A stretch of DNA of 64,000 bases, from NCBI GenBank assembly GCA_045593645.1, contig JAZNWZ010000130.1, positions 124,001 to 188,000 on the forward strand. The letters are read 5' to 3'. A program made the translations under genes and the position numbers. The first letter of the stretch is position 1; each line of letters begins with the position of its first letter. This document shows, one piece after another, positions 19,501 to 26,437 of the stretch. This DNA is from Fimenecus sp045593645. GTDB lineage: Bacteria; Bacillota; Clostridia; Oscillospirales; Acutalibacteraceae. A model generated the notes under the pieces. That model saw nothing but the letters and a program-made list of their open reading frames with translations. It ran no database searches and was not told the origin of the DNA.

Positions 19501-22344
19501 GAAGCAACAACAAAAGCAAAAGCTGAAGAGATTGTATTTGGTAAGAATAGTGATAACCCAGATGAGATTGTTCAGCCTCTTGAAGAAGCTTCTGCTCTCA
19601 AGACATTTATTGAAAATGTTGAAGGCGTATGGGGTTCAACAGATAACAAGTTCTCTGCGTTCAATGTTCGCTTTGAATTGAGAAAGATTGGCGAAACAAA
19701 AGAAAAAGTAGTTGAAAATGAACAAGAAGTTGAAAAGACAAAAGATATTACATTCGGCTTGTATGATTGCAAATACGGATGTTTTGTTCTTAAGACTCGT
19801 CGCTACATTGATGGTTTGTTCATTTTGCCTTACACATTCTATAACGGCGGAAGCGGTATCTCAATCGTAGCTGACCCAACAATTGAATATAAGAATAATG
19901 GCGATGCAAATATTGCAACAATGATTGGTGACGGCCGCCATTCTTCAGGTATCTATTATCACCCAATGGGATATGGTGGATTGAGAAACAATACATCAAT
20001 CACAGACCGCACACCTTGGGATAGAGACCCTGCTGCATTTGAAAACAGATTGCTTAAGAACTCTCTTGGTAATTATGTTTACTTGACAGACGGTATGGGT
20101 AACTTGATTGATGTTTACAATTCAATTAAGATTGCTGACGGTACAGAATGTATTCATTATGATGACTTCTTAGATGTTGGTTATAATTATGTTAAGCACG
20201 GTCATACTCTTGAAGAATGCTATACTGAAGGACACGAAGCTAAGTTCTTCAAACTTTACAAACTTAGTGAAACTGATTTCCGTATCGTTTCTTCTTTGAC
20301 AAAAGTTAAGGCAGGTTCACATCTTAGATTAAGAGTATACAACAATGCGGCAGCTTGTTGGTTTAACTCATCATATCGCGGACCATTATACGATGAGAAC
20401 GGAAATGAAGCAGGTATAATATTTGTAAATACAGACGGAGACGCAACTATCGAAAGCATCTCTGCTCCAAAAGTACATTTTGAAATGCCTATAGTATTCT
20501 CTTATGAAAAGGATGACGGCCACTTTGAGAATGAAGAGGACAAAGTTGTATTTGAGTTTGAGCAAGAAGATAATAACGTTCACGCTTATATAGATGATAT
20601 TACTGAAACACCTATTATATTCCATAAGTCAGATAATGGCTATATGGCAATTACTGATGTTGGTGTAAACGGTAGCATCACAGCAACTTATAAGTTTAAT
20701 GTATACGTTCCATCAGGTAACCCAGATGTCCCATACTCTAAGTTGGAAACAGAAGATGAAAATCTTAAATGTAATATTACAAGTGCCAACTTAAAATACA
20801 ATGGAGATGAAGGATGCTTCAATCTTGACCTTACTTTAGGTATGAGTGAGTTTAAAGATGTTGTAATTACTTACAATGGTGTTGAATTATACAAGCTTCC
20901 AATCTTTGCAATTGATGATAAGATTTTCTTGCTTAAGAAAGGCGAAGGCTATGAGTATTATGTAGGTGATGCTAAGTTAGGACCTGAGTTTAATACTTTC
21001 AGAAACAACATTGGAAACTTTGATTATGAAATAATTGATGAAGGAAGTTTACCTCTTACTTATGGTATGGAAAAGCTTGCAAATATTGAACAGGGCGAAA
21101 TCATTATTGGTCTTAAAGGCAAGTCAATTTCAAAAGCACCTAAGTATAAGAACTTCAGTGACTTAATCTACTACGAAGGTGTATTCATTTACAAAGATGT
21201 TATTTACACACAAGATAATTGCGGTTGTATCAAAAATATGAAGATTGAAAGTGTTGCATCAGATAACTCTTCATTCAAATTGCAAAGCCCACTTGGTGGT
21301 GACCTTGCAAAATACAATGATGATAAAGAACATTACTTCTTGTACAGAATTCTCACAATTGCTCATCAGACAACAAAGCCTGAGAATATGAATGACCCAG
21401 ATCATTACTACGAGTTGGATTTGAATGAAATGACAACTTATCCACCTGACAGAGTTTGGTTCAACCCTAAGGGTTCTCCTAAGCCTCCTGTAAAAGTAGG
21501 TAATGAAATTTTCAACAGCGAAAACAACTATGCTTACTATGACGAAGAATATATCAATGCAAACGATTATAAGATTCGTCTTTGTAATGAAGACGGCCGT
21601 TATGTAAATTACGACACAGACGGAAATGAGTACTGCCTCGATAACGGTGATGGTGATTGTTCTAAATATGTTTACACGGGCTTCGATGGAAGATATGTTT
21701 CTCCTAAACCTGTAAACGCAACTTGTCAGGAATGGTATAAGAATAACATTTGGTCTAAGAACAAAGAGGTTAACCCACTTTGGCAGATTATCAATGTTAA
21801 ATCAAATATCAAGAACAAGAGATGGGTTCAGAGCGTAACACTTAATAAGTATACAAAGTCAGGCGACAATCAGATTATGACAACTGATGTTGAGTACCCA
21901 TACGTTTCAGTTAAGGACATTACAAAGATTTATGTTAAAGACGATGTAATTTACTTCCTTGACCAAGCAGAGAACTTTGATATTGAAAAAGGTGAACTTC
22001 AGTTGCTCTTGTCTGATGGTTCAAATTATTACATTGATAACGATGAGTTCACAATGTACGGTTTGCACTTCAGTTCAAGACAGTACAAGAAGAATGCTGA
22101 TAGAGCAAGAACTCAATCAACATTGCAAGCATCTTACACAATCAATACTTTGAGGGACTTTGCTATCAACGTTCAGGAAAACAACACAATCGCTGAAATC
22201 ACAGAGCTTGGTATTTTCGATAAGAATCATAAATTGATTGCTTACGCAAACTTCCCACCTGTAGAATATAGAACTGATATACAACACGCAGCATTTACTT
22301 GTATTGTATATCACGGAAATATGGCAAAAACAGATGAGGACTAA
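10540..22344 (+). CDS. Giant tail/virion structural protein (3934 aa)
   Basis: A single uninterrupted frame of 3934 codons, the largest in the window. It starts after GAGGTTAGA. It is rich in Asp, Asn, Tyr and Phe and poor in Cys. A charged coiled coil lies at about residues 635-755. Much of the rest reads as beta-rich modules with phrases such as DDGKTF-like strands and WNDPFENRLILFSYVKGNW. The C-terminus, TELGIFDKNHKLIAYANFPP followed by strands to the end, matches the end of phage tail-fibre/tail proteins of the DUF3751 kind. No hydrolase motif is evident. The context (chaperone-like gene after, structural genes before) fits a very large tail or baseplate component. It is not a typical tape measure, which would be helical throughout. 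Confidence 0.75.
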   Translation: MYTSNSEFDLETRVQITNEVPAVRTFQQMHHSLQNETWKWLIGEEDVDYDLPVGGKYIEGVDADGNPEVRELIAPPVKIVNGKQAASYGPSVGEKWNPDTESYEENVPKFHRTEINGTLAVEQDLFLHEIYRYLNCIYPDHPDWLNLLTRNEVLDAFNNAAAMVDYKPNNEFFKLVADSIGDVDGSEEFKLNLRNLTSNAARRKFFGSTLGYRMTGHDAYEDIMVFPIGKNLTIAPMVGTSQTIKDDLGNETVIYKQSDIPVKNYIIDTFDERYQTLFRRIDFNGDSRDTSFVSSNSVMLPAYTLPGFEDFVFEFVSAKDGYSTLQDHRIYKENDFSFFTNHNEDIVGSIANLKQYNILEPKITTIEDKSYVSYVSSDDKIYGFQLSALTRPSYLKLYKYKSIDELEQFQKDHNLDTTIIKNWDMVFGADGKANRSKNFFSEYLRPIFHFCAGYDALKGYESIRDTVEFAYNSFVKNTIVLPPEEMIKMYGETEFDSGAIVNKVSPELTNTSLVKGDFISFEDASMKNTTTYEVVGASWGTLEATFHHDHNINDYLAIKNYSPFDELNNEVVSDDSSAIVVQNRDGDYIVLHGSLKCNWKTMSQGPFTASYLDSIRFVVKAIPETKSEQLFRTLYGDNCYDVIDEINEEILQYDRDMARARALIKQVENTLTDTPLETYEELSVKETLTAEEQESLNAAIAKLEEFAYSYWSDYKDAEEKIKDATEDLVKANTELARLRKNKELLIKDGIISFGYDSKVVFLGQVGEQGIYGKYQFLLDDGFIESFNLGNVSVLPIDPLNDAIPLERNYVNETFEKTYYLAQVDLSKLIKDTSQLGQLYSNILDDDRALIYKSTVKFEIYNEKTYTVTAQVFVDKKANQVTHEMQFLTDDAKKKFESIGVGSRVRGPGIGNAYVVSLGNNSLTLNTSIPKGGYLTYHFECPVTTTPNEVKDDPFNYKRVMNDLGIYDKVSFFDHGVYGTKEWPNVSAVVFDGDLRDKQILNPKTFRQVVKYLYGDKLGANPKPEDYLTPSIAKYTRDVFVDIKADKLISAKNYNGHTENLMNVDWLDYIQNNNELALAKENINVGANVILNTDLSGYASLIKNSDYTDEKLKTLFQTNNWDDTTIPAYVQIGTGGKNYKSYFKLMSDIFYPNVYGATFWDHQIEPTKGGNPEDTIDDWRTVGETKLKKRSTYSKVNTLADASSVYHTYENIDNPIFEIPLNEYNIQLKTFQNGKTYTIIDALFYEQGFKNITKKNELKISKADELYSNFIDAYPIVSDLKDSIADGIQYYYFADGSKYGENKADLWFTKDLSASGTTDTEVDREKKDSNGEIKFNRYTRYDIYNGGVFGAQLYHFNTIFYDILGAGLFSDVYYSKLYNDAYVAADKDDRIGNFLSIDHNEILRRLLMLKAFYSNSSSNIDKALKYKAYIIRNVQIFKTEDEARAVLKDQEGHFIGKDVIEVAIDKRVDNTPNSPYVITGDGTEFIIDATWNDPFENRLILFSYVKGNWDTLNGKPATETDQIDKDVTGLESKDELNDKLPDFFGLKSYDTLGLFWNGKAAELINVHKNYTICTTDAIKPLPLITKTEENLYYGYFNRPIFSVYSKLRITQKQDLSQSSGEETTWLAVSHDLEDWEMDLGNSFINYSYIIFNIIKLPRKYIANGSYDINLFMDPQFIGRGYKFDDYIKGNKNNEIEFNISQSAIRYDRDNNVFYTIAAPVVGSGDSETFASENEKIAIKFEEQKYFKDLKFLFGTYQTSNTQFEGSTDITKEAYIKGVALQPFSISDLSTSDKFVSIQEVDLRSIYTPLLNSRVFEGTKEFKGEVYGVTDKGEYFVSGKRTQPFSRIYDKDVTTTLNDILPCRIDTEGNIIKLPEYENVGVNFDDPQTIFVAPTYENVSLRKSIDPRYIVSDVPEFKYYKNLLVFEGLINLKKPNAIESPVDDPSTFNLVLQMLNAGDSVEGAVCLSGGGYATHTITTNIEQKALFVAVNGSNVEVITPMGIYENDEPINFDAVNNATFSKVEGIPELEGTVTNVIWDEDLNAFVATLGRNPSIGPNETDDFGLMYYKSSVAVQLTPVPAGEKPVEVYASLFDTNVADSFRQRDDGIYVWNDLSHGIEVGKITDGDNIIETELVNPNDVAFRIYRNNPNDENTADNEDDIYGEGDNGDGTHLVMREGPYIPRVPNENEMIHRSLFSSDDIDIALMEEFIFIKSKNYLVDGNNNYTRKLSEKRHWKATKLPEILDNTELFLKSHTLTGSNSVYEYVKKVYKTFAGWAFDDASIFNGETDGSVTFKGIELEDAYSREDLDYFRNAVKDYMDNHFLDYNAFKAKCKYFDENGAVESVTAEDVTITIDSSNYTSVETAITRVECDTGLPLDENFRIDTDASYKISGSTLDFVIQSKKSQNYINFDEMYYQYATIVMKYLIGEVVSENFGTTCITDINSSGNRFFFKTFYDDFFYIDKDKLYKYEDFSNMINWNVALMPAGTYLRGSYAKKINDFHTVTIKSPTTGDDVLIPVSASTMPIKFFRLKTDMYVAPDGKHIFFGGCTVPYPDIVKAVNLAGGDESDFIENRLLQVNLKAWMNDKENTGTAPMILYSDDAGKTFKILPIKQFVDNNLFSNDNFEIASFKEYDDKLLAFVKKSSGGYESSQIVISFSSATGDVDTEATLYKPMAIADNGNIHSTPAGDGTLTWSDGALGFGVDIDASEMNGSGTLNFDWTGTNSLTIPAGLVVKSATSNAVLLNKGFASGNLAGGKLRALFAISTKMDIPQQAQFLSSDQLKLNEYKNRTTGLFKVPTTKLVPNDALANRIYSSRYLSAIDTQDNDAIGYPRVDEDTSHTYYEYEIDENGVIGDVKPLKNTFGNEIKLCTDDGSKYVFDNTEVEEGTRVTPSMPQSLEDMIDADIDVMFAKTAGKNKVSAKDALSNVSTMDIDDKLTFKEVEGELTDERYSYTLRAFNINDNTALIKPEYNPLNVADILSCKVDFTTDEATTKAKAEEIVFGKNSDNPDEIVQPLEEASALKTFIENVEGVWGSTDNKFSAFNVRFELRKIGETKEKVVENEQEVEKTKDITFGLYDCKYGCFVLKTRRYIDGLFILPYTFYNGGSGISIVADPTIEYKNNGDANIATMIGDGRHSSGIYYHPMGYGGLRNNTSITDRTPWDRDPAAFENRLLKNSLGNYVYLTDGMGNLIDVYNSIKIADGTECIHYDDFLDVGYNYVKHGHTLEECYTEGHEAKFFKLYKLSETDFRIVSSLTKVKAGSHLRLRVYNNAAACWFNSSYRGPLYDENGNEAGIIFVNTDGDATIESISAPKVHFEMPIVFSYEKDDGHFENEEDKVVFEFEQEDNNVHAYIDDITETPIIFHKSDNGYMAITDVGVNGSITATYKFNVYVPSGNPDVPYSKLETEDENLKCNITSANLKYNGDEGCFNLDLTLGMSEFKDVVITYNGVELYKLPIFAIDDKIFLLKKGEGYEYYVGDAKLGPEFNTFRNNIGNFDYEIIDEGSLPLTYGMEKLANIEQGEIIIGLKGKSISKAPKYKNFSDLIYYEGVFIYKDVIYTQDNCGCIKNMKIESVASDNSSFKLQSPLGGDLAKYNDDKEHYFLYRILTIAHQTTKPENMNDPDHYYELDLNEMTTYPPDRVWFNPKGSPKPPVKVGNEIFNSENNYAYYDEEYINANDYKIRLCNEDGRYVNYDTDGNEYCLDNGDGDCSKYVYTGFDGRYVSPKPVNATCQEWYKNNIWSKNKEVNPLWQIINVKSNIKNKRWVQSVTLNKYTKSGDNQIMTTDVEYPYVSVKDITKIYVKDDVIYFLDQAENFDIEKGELQLLLSDGSNYYIDNDEFTMYGLHFSSRQYKKNADRARTQSTLQASYTINTLRDFAINVQENNTIAEITELGIFDKNHKLIAYANFPPVEYRTDIQHAAFTCIVYHGNMAKTDED

Positions 22345-22346
22345 TT
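22340..22346 (+). promoter_or_regulatory. Late motif ACTAATT next to a start codon
   Basis: ACTAATT overlaps the stop of the giant gene and is followed by five bases and ATG 22352, without a Shine-Dalgarno sequence. Confidence 0.5.
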
Positions 22347-22351
22347 GATAT

Positions 22352-22621
22352 ATGATGTTGGATGTTTACGGATGTTTTGACAAATGGTTGGAAAAGACGA
22401 AGGTTAAAATCGATCTTAAGAAAGATTATACCCTTTCGGACAACCTTATGACATTAAGAGTTGCTCTTTCTGATTTTTATAACAATGTTTTGTTATGTTA
22501 TTACGTGCCTAAAGATGTTTGCTTTTACATAAATAAAACAATCGACAATCTTGCCGACTTTATGAAAATCAAAAATGAAAAAGCGTTCTTAAAATATTTG
22601 CAAAAACTGAACAATGACTAA
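22352..22621 (+). CDS. Small hypothetical late protein (89 aa)
   Basis: No recognised family. The protein is small, helical, and rich in Lys, Leu and Tyr, with three Cys. Its ATG-ATG start follows a late motif at five bases with no ribosome site, suggesting leaderless translation. It lies between the giant tail protein and the chaperone-like gene. Confidence 0.55.
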   Translation: MMLDVYGCFDKWLEKTKVKIDLKKDYTLSDNLMTLRVALSDFYNNVLLCYYVPKDVCFYINKTIDNLADFMKIKNEKAFLKYLQKLNND

Positions 22622-22626
22622 ATATA
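22617..22626 (+). promoter_or_regulatory. Late motif ACTAAATATA
   Basis: ACTAAATATA overlaps the previous stop and precedes GGAGG and ATG 22642. It is an exact match to the motif at 34982-34991 and 54043-54052. Confidence 0.6.
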
Positions 22627-22641
22627 TAATTGGAGGATTTA

Positions 22642-23730
22642 ATGGCTGAACAGCAGTTAAGCAAAGAGGAAATCGTTGCCGCAGCTCAAGAGGTACGAGA
22701 AGAACAGAAAATCCCAGCAGGTTATGTAGCAATCGAACTTTCAACAAGAGGAAAGTTTGGCGCACCTAGAAAGTTTCATATGCGTAACTTTGCAACAGAA
22801 GACTTGGTAGGTCTTTCACTTTCTGATGATGACAAAGTTCAAATCAAAGTTTTGGAAATGATGCAGGACCTCGTTTGGGAAAAAGATGTAAAGGTTGCCG
22901 ATTTCCACGAAAAAGAAGTAGTTGAAACATTGGTAAGACTTTATAGAAAGTTTTATCAAACAAAACTTCGTGATGTTATTTGGGAATTGACTGACGAAGA
23001 TAGAGAAGTAATTGCAACAGAGATGGGTGGTAAAGATAACCCACAGTACAAAGCTCGTATTGCTGCAATTGAAAGAGGCGAAGAAAAGCCAACATTTGAC
23101 ATTGACTTGAATGCTCTTGAGTTTTACAATGTTGACGAAGCAAGAGTCACAGGCACTGCTCGTGCAACAAGTGAAATTGATGGCAAGAAGTTTGTTGTTG
23201 AATACACATTCCCTAAATATGGTGACTCAGTTCTTCTTCGCAATTTTATGTACAACATTCCTGAGTTTAAGGAAGGCGAAAAGAAGTTCCGCGCCATTCG
23301 TGAAAACGTAAAGTTCCGTCAGAAAATGGAACAGCAGTGGGAAGAAGGTAAGAATGTTGACCTTACAAGAATCCCAAGATTTGCTGAACAGGATATGGAC
23401 GCTTTCAAAGAGTACGAAGAAAAGAAGGCACGTTTTGCAACAAAATGTGTTAAAGCTCTTCACTTGAAATCGATTGACGGCGAAGATATTTCAAATTTAC
23501 CACTTGAAGAAAAATTGAAATATGCTGACGACCCTCGTCTTGACCATAATACATTTGCTCAGATTAACAAAGCGTATGATGATATGAAGATTGGTGTGAA
23601 TGAAAATATCAGAGCGATAGACCCATTCACAAGGAAGGTGACAGAAATAAAGTATCCCTTTCGAGTATTTACTCTTCTTCAGACCTTACGCGATAACAAG
23701 TCTGATGGAACTACTATTGAGTTTGTCTAA
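22642..23730 (+). CDS. Probable tail/baseplate assembly chaperone (362 aa)
   Basis: Start ATG 22642 has GGAGG at good spacing. The protein is soluble and highly charged, without signal peptide. It begins with a helical region, then a segment GYVAIELSTRGKFGAPRKFHMRNF, and ends in a compact domain finishing PFRVFTLLQTLR. Position after the large tail gene and before a short overlapping frame recalls phage tail assembly chaperone pairs (lambda G/GT) and the T4 gp26/gp51 baseplate assembly proteins, but no motif proves this. The frame ends with TAA at 23728; the following short gene is read in the +1 frame. Confidence 0.5.
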   Translation: MAEQQLSKEEIVAAAQEVREEQKIPAGYVAIELSTRGKFGAPRKFHMRNFATEDLVGLSLSDDDKVQIKVLEMMQDLVWEKDVKVADFHEKEVVETLVRLYRKFYQTKLRDVIWELTDEDREVIATEMGGKDNPQYKARIAAIERGEEKPTFDIDLNALEFYNVDEARVTGTARATSEIDGKKFVVEYTFPKYGDSVLLRNFMYNIPEFKEGEKKFRAIRENVKFRQKMEQQWEEGKNVDLTRIPRFAEQDMDAFKEYEEKKARFATKCVKALHLKSIDGEDISNLPLEEKLKYADDPRLDHNTFAQINKAYDDMKIGVNENIRAIDPFTRKVTEIKYPFRVFTLLQTLRDNKSDGTTIEFV

Positions 23731-23764
23731 GGAGACAAGCAATACCGTTGCGGAGATGATGAAG

Positions 23765-23917
23765 ATGCCTTCTCACTTCGTAATAGGTATGTACAATGCC
23801 TTGCGTAAGATTCTTGAAAAAGAAGCAAAAGCAAGGGAAGAGGCAGAGAAGAAAGCAAATAAAAATATTAAAGCGCCTTCGATGCCGCACTTTAGTACTC
23901 CAAAGATTCCACATTAA
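23765..23917 (+). CDS. Short overlapping-frame protein, candidate frameshift extension
   Basis: This frame is open from 23651 and overlaps the end of the preceding gene. ATG 23765 has GGAG nine bases upstream, giving 50 residues that begin MPSHFVIGMYNALRKI and continue as a Lys/Glu-Ala helix ending in a Pro/His-rich tail. ATGs at 23756 and 23759 are alternatives. The frame could also be reached by a +1 shift near the upstream stop (GTC TAA), which would fuse it to the 362-residue protein, as in phage tail chaperones. A strong terminator follows. Confidence 0.45.
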   Translation: MPSHFVIGMYNALRKILEKEAKAREEAEKKANKNIKAPSMPHFSTPKIPH

Positions 23918-23924
23918 AATAACA

Positions 23925-23951
23925 GGACGGTTCAAAAGACCGTCCTTTTTT
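23925..23951 (+). terminator. Rho-independent terminator
   Basis: GGACGGT and ACCGTCC form a seven-pair stem with a seven-base loop, followed by TTTTTT. It closes the giant-tail operon; a late motif follows only three bases later. Confidence 0.85.
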
Positions 23952-23954
23952 AGG

Positions 23955-23961
23955 ACTAATT
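23955..23961 (+). promoter_or_regulatory. Late motif ACTAATT next to a start codon
   Basis: ACTAATT follows the terminator T-run and is three bases before ATG 23965. There is no Shine-Dalgarno sequence; the terminator isolates this gene, so it needs its own promoter. Confidence 0.55.
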
Positions 23962-23964
23962 TTT

Positions 23965-24168
23965 ATGAGTTTAGATTGGTATTCTGGCGGGAAAAAAGAA
24001 TATGATGACCCGTTCAAAGATGTGACTGAAATGTGTGATGTTTGTGGAAAAGATATACCTGTAAGAGAAACTCAAAGAGTTGTTTGGTACTCTCCTACAG
24101 GTATTAGATTTGTTATTCGAAGACATCCTACCTGTGACATTACACAGATAACAAAATACTTAACTTAA
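23965..24168 (+). CDS. Small Cys-containing late protein (67 aa)
   Basis: The protein has CDVCGKDI near residue 25 and a further Cys near residue 58, perhaps a small zinc-binding fold. No family recognised. It is transcribed alone from a late motif directly after a terminator. Its last codons overlap by four bases the convergent HD gene. Confidence 0.6.
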   Translation: MSLDWYSGGKKEYDDPFKDVTEMCDVCGKDIPVRETQRVVWYSPTGIRFVIRRHPTCDITQITKYLT

Positions 24169-24791
24169 TCTTTTATTATACGGCGGCTTGGTGCTTCAGA
24201 TTTTCTTTCTTCTTCTGACATCCAATCCAAAACGAGTTCGCCTTGTTCGTCAAACTTGCAATCATAATAGGCTCTTGAAGCCATATAATCCGCATAGTGC
24301 AAAACCCATTCATCAAACTTTCTTGGCTGTTCGTTTTCAAAATTAGGCATCTGTCTTGATGTTATCCAAATGCCCTGATGTGCAGCAATCAAACGTCCGA
24401 TTGTTTCAAAGCCGTGTTCTTTACAATAATCACCACCAAGTTTTGGGTGGTCGAAAGCTGTAAACTCGTGGTCTCTTCCTTCAGGATACTTCCACATATC
24501 GTGCAAAATTGCGGCAGCAATCAATTCATCCTTTTCACTTTCAACAGCAGGTGTTGCACGAATTAAGTCAATAACATTTCTTACAACAACCTTAATGTGG
24601 CGGATAAGTCCGCCTTCGCCTGAAGCAAACTTAGGATGATACTTTCCCGTTGAAGATGCAGGTTTGATACGATGGTCTGGGTGGACATCGTCAAGAGTCT
24701 TGCGAACGAAATCTGCGATTTCGATGTTATCAATCTGAGCAACCTCATAAGCAAGTAATTCGTTTAATGTTCTGTCTTTATAGTTAATCAT
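24165..24791 (-). CDS. HD-domain phosphohydrolase (208 aa)
   Basis: The metal-binding HD pattern is complete: H65 in GGLIRH, H97-D98 in AAILHDMW, then DHPKLGG and a later HYADYMASR. This places it among small HD phosphohydrolases of the YhaM C-terminal type, which act on nucleotides or nucleic-acid ends. It is the last gene of the clamp-loader operon, and its ATG overlaps the preceding stop by eight bases. The C-terminus RRIIKD nearly matches that of the clamp loader two genes upstream (RRIIKND), which may be a shared docking peptide. Confidence 0.75.
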   Translation of the reverse strand: MINYKDRTLNELLAYEVAQIDNIEIADFVRKTLDDVHPDHRIKPASSTGKYHPKFASGEGGLIRHIKVVVRNVIDLIRATPAVESEKDELIAAAILHDMWKYPEGRDHEFTAFDHPKLGGDYCKEHGFETIGRLIAAHQGIWITSRQMPNFENEQPRKFDEWVLHYADYMASRAYYDCKFDEQGELVLDWMSEEERKSEAPSRRIIKD

Positions 24792-25065
24792 TTGTTCCCT
24801 CGAAAAACTTAAACAAAGTTTCGTTTGCGTCCATCAACAAATCTTCCTTTGTCTTTTTGCCTTTAGCTCTTCTTTTCAAGTTTGCGGCCAATACTTGTAC
24901 CGCGCCTTTCTCTTCTTTCAAAATCGGGTCGATACGATTGACTAAATCATCCTGCAACTCCTGAAGAGTTGCTTTCTGATATTTCGTACCGCCCCACGCA
25001 GACATAAATGCTTCGATAGCTTTTGAAAGAGGATTGTTTCCCTGAGGAATGTCTGCTTTCTTCAT
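24784..25065 (-). CDS. Small helical protein of the clamp-loader operon (93 aa)
   Basis: No recognised family. It is basic in the middle (LKRRAKGKKTKED) and helical throughout, with ATG 25065 following AGAGG. It lies between the clamp loader and the HD hydrolase and overlaps the latter's start. A DNA-binding or replication-accessory role is possible from context only. Confidence 0.55.
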   Translation of the reverse strand: MKKADIPQGNNPLSKAIEAFMSAWGGTKYQKATLQELQDDLVNRIDPILKEEKGAVQVLAANLKRRAKGKKTKEDLLMDANETLFKFFEGTND

Positions 25066-25076
25066 AAGCCTACCTC

Positions 25077-26387
25077 TTAGTCATTTTTGATAATTCTTCT
25101 TCCTACAGGAGCTGCAGGCTGAGGAGTAGCTGCAGGAGCAGGTGAAGACTCAACAATTCTCTGAGGAGTTGTTGACACTGACTCTCCACGACAAGCTGAA
25201 ATGATTTTTGTCATTCCAAGAATGTATGAAGCCTTTGTGCTGTAAATGGAATTATCTTTGTAGAACTCCATAAACAAATCGCGAACTTTTGCATAATTCT
25301 TATGCGCAATCAACGGCTTAATCTGAGCAATTGTATGGTTCATCTGCCAATCAGACATCGTCTTGGCATCAGCCTTGCTTTTTGAAACAGAGTCAAACAA
25401 TGAAATGAGTTCATCATCGACTTGATCTTTTTTCTTTCCGTTACCGTTGTATTCGTTAAGGTGTCCAAAGAGTCGATATGTTTCAGCATTTGCAATTGCA
25501 AGTACTGACAACCTTATCATTCCATCGTAATCGTTTACATTAAGAAGTGTTTCAAACAATTCGTCTGACTTTTCACCATCAAGTAAACGAAGAAGTGTTG
25601 CATAGAAGTCCTCTATATTTGCAACACCAAAGTTGGCCTTGATTTCTTCAAGGTCATAAGTCTCTGTCTCAACACACTGCTGTAAAGTCATAACTGCCTT
25701 TCTCAAAGACTGTTCTGAACTTTCAGCAATCATCTTAAGACCGTAAGTTTTGAATTCATTTGTTGCCTCAATTGTTTGAGACTTTACAATTGAATACAAA
25801 TATTTAATGATGTCAATTGTTGTAAGATTTGGATATTTGAAAACCATACAGCGGTTCATCAAAGCTTTTACCGCTGCTGCGGAACTCTCTGCTCCGCCTG
25901 CCATTGAAGTCATAGCAGTAAATATGAAATGAACATTGTCCCGTTTTGTTTCAAGCATTTTCAAAAGAGATGCTTTACAAGCTGCAGAACAGTTCTGTAC
26001 TTCATCGATAATTACAACTTTTTTCTTATCACGCATAGGTGCTGTCAAAGTAAATGACTCAAGCTGTTCTTTAATCTTTGCAGAATCATCACGGGCACCA
26101 TCAAGATTGATAACGTCTCTTGACCAAGTTTCGTTTATGATTGCCTTACAAGAAGGACATTCACAACAAGGCTCTCCTTCAGGTGTCAAGTTGGTACAAA
26201 CCATCATCTGGGCAATAATCTTTGCCGCTGTTGTCTTACCTGTTCCTGTTGTTCCCTGAAGCATAATGCCTACAGGCCACTCACTTTTCTTTGCGGCCTT
26301 ATAAGCAAAAGTCTTTAACTTGTCGAGACCATAAACCTGTGAAAATTTTGTAGGTCTTAAAGCAATAGACCAGTTTATGTTTCCCAT
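25077..26387 (-). CDS. Clamp loader AAA+ ATPase, DnaX/gp44-like
   Basis: A 436-residue AAA+ protein. Walker A GTTGTGKTT is at 45-53 and Walker B VVIIDEV at about 124-130. Between them, cysteines 64, 74/75, 77 and 80 form the zinc module found in bacterial DnaX. A sensor-like NRC motif follows, in place of the usual SRC. The C-terminal part is helical with an Ala/Pro-rich linker and the tail RRIIKND. The enzyme loads the sliding clamp on primed DNA using ATP. AGAGGTATAAG before ATG 26387 is a good ribosome site, preceded by a GTTAATGTTATT motif. Confidence 0.9.
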   Translation of the reverse strand: MGNINWSIALRPTKFSQVYGLDKLKTFAYKAAKKSEWPVGIMLQGTTGTGKTTAAKIIAQMMVCTNLTPEGEPCCECPSCKAIINETWSRDVINLDGARDDSAKIKEQLESFTLTAPMRDKKKVVIIDEVQNCSAACKASLLKMLETKRDNVHFIFTAMTSMAGGAESSAAAVKALMNRCMVFKYPNLTTIDIIKYLYSIVKSQTIEATNEFKTYGLKMIAESSEQSLRKAVMTLQQCVETETYDLEEIKANFGVANIEDFYATLLRLLDGEKSDELFETLLNVNDYDGMIRLSVLAIANAETYRLFGHLNEYNGNGKKKDQVDDELISLFDSVSKSKADAKTMSDWQMNHTIAQIKPLIAHKNYAKVRDLFMEFYKDNSIYSTKASYILGMTKIISACRGESVSTTPQRIVESSPAPAATPQPAAPVGRRIIKND

Positions 26388-26401
26388 CTTATACCTCTAT
26401 A

Positions 26402-26413
26402 AATAACATTAAC
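26402..26413 (-). promoter_or_regulatory. GTTAATGTTATT motif upstream of the clamp loader
   Basis: On the minus strand the motif GTTAATGTTATT immediately precedes TATAGAGG. It matches the GTTAATATAATT element before other genes except at two positions and may be a middle-type promoter. Confidence 0.3.
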
Positions 26414-26431
26414 AGCAGGCCGAAGCCTGCT
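26414..26431 (-). other. Intergenic UUCG hairpin
   Basis: On the minus strand AGCAGGC and GCCTGCT form a perfect seven-pair stem closed by TTCG. No U-tract follows, so it is more likely an mRNA stability or processing element than a terminator. It lies between the genes ending at 26438 and starting at 26387. Confidence 0.6.
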
Positions 26432-26437
26432 ATCAAT

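Noticed and set aside
10540..22344. Tape measure protein for the giant gene
   Set aside because: The product is mostly beta-rich with one short coiled coil and a fibre-like C-terminus, unlike the continuous helices and hydrophobic segments of tape measures.
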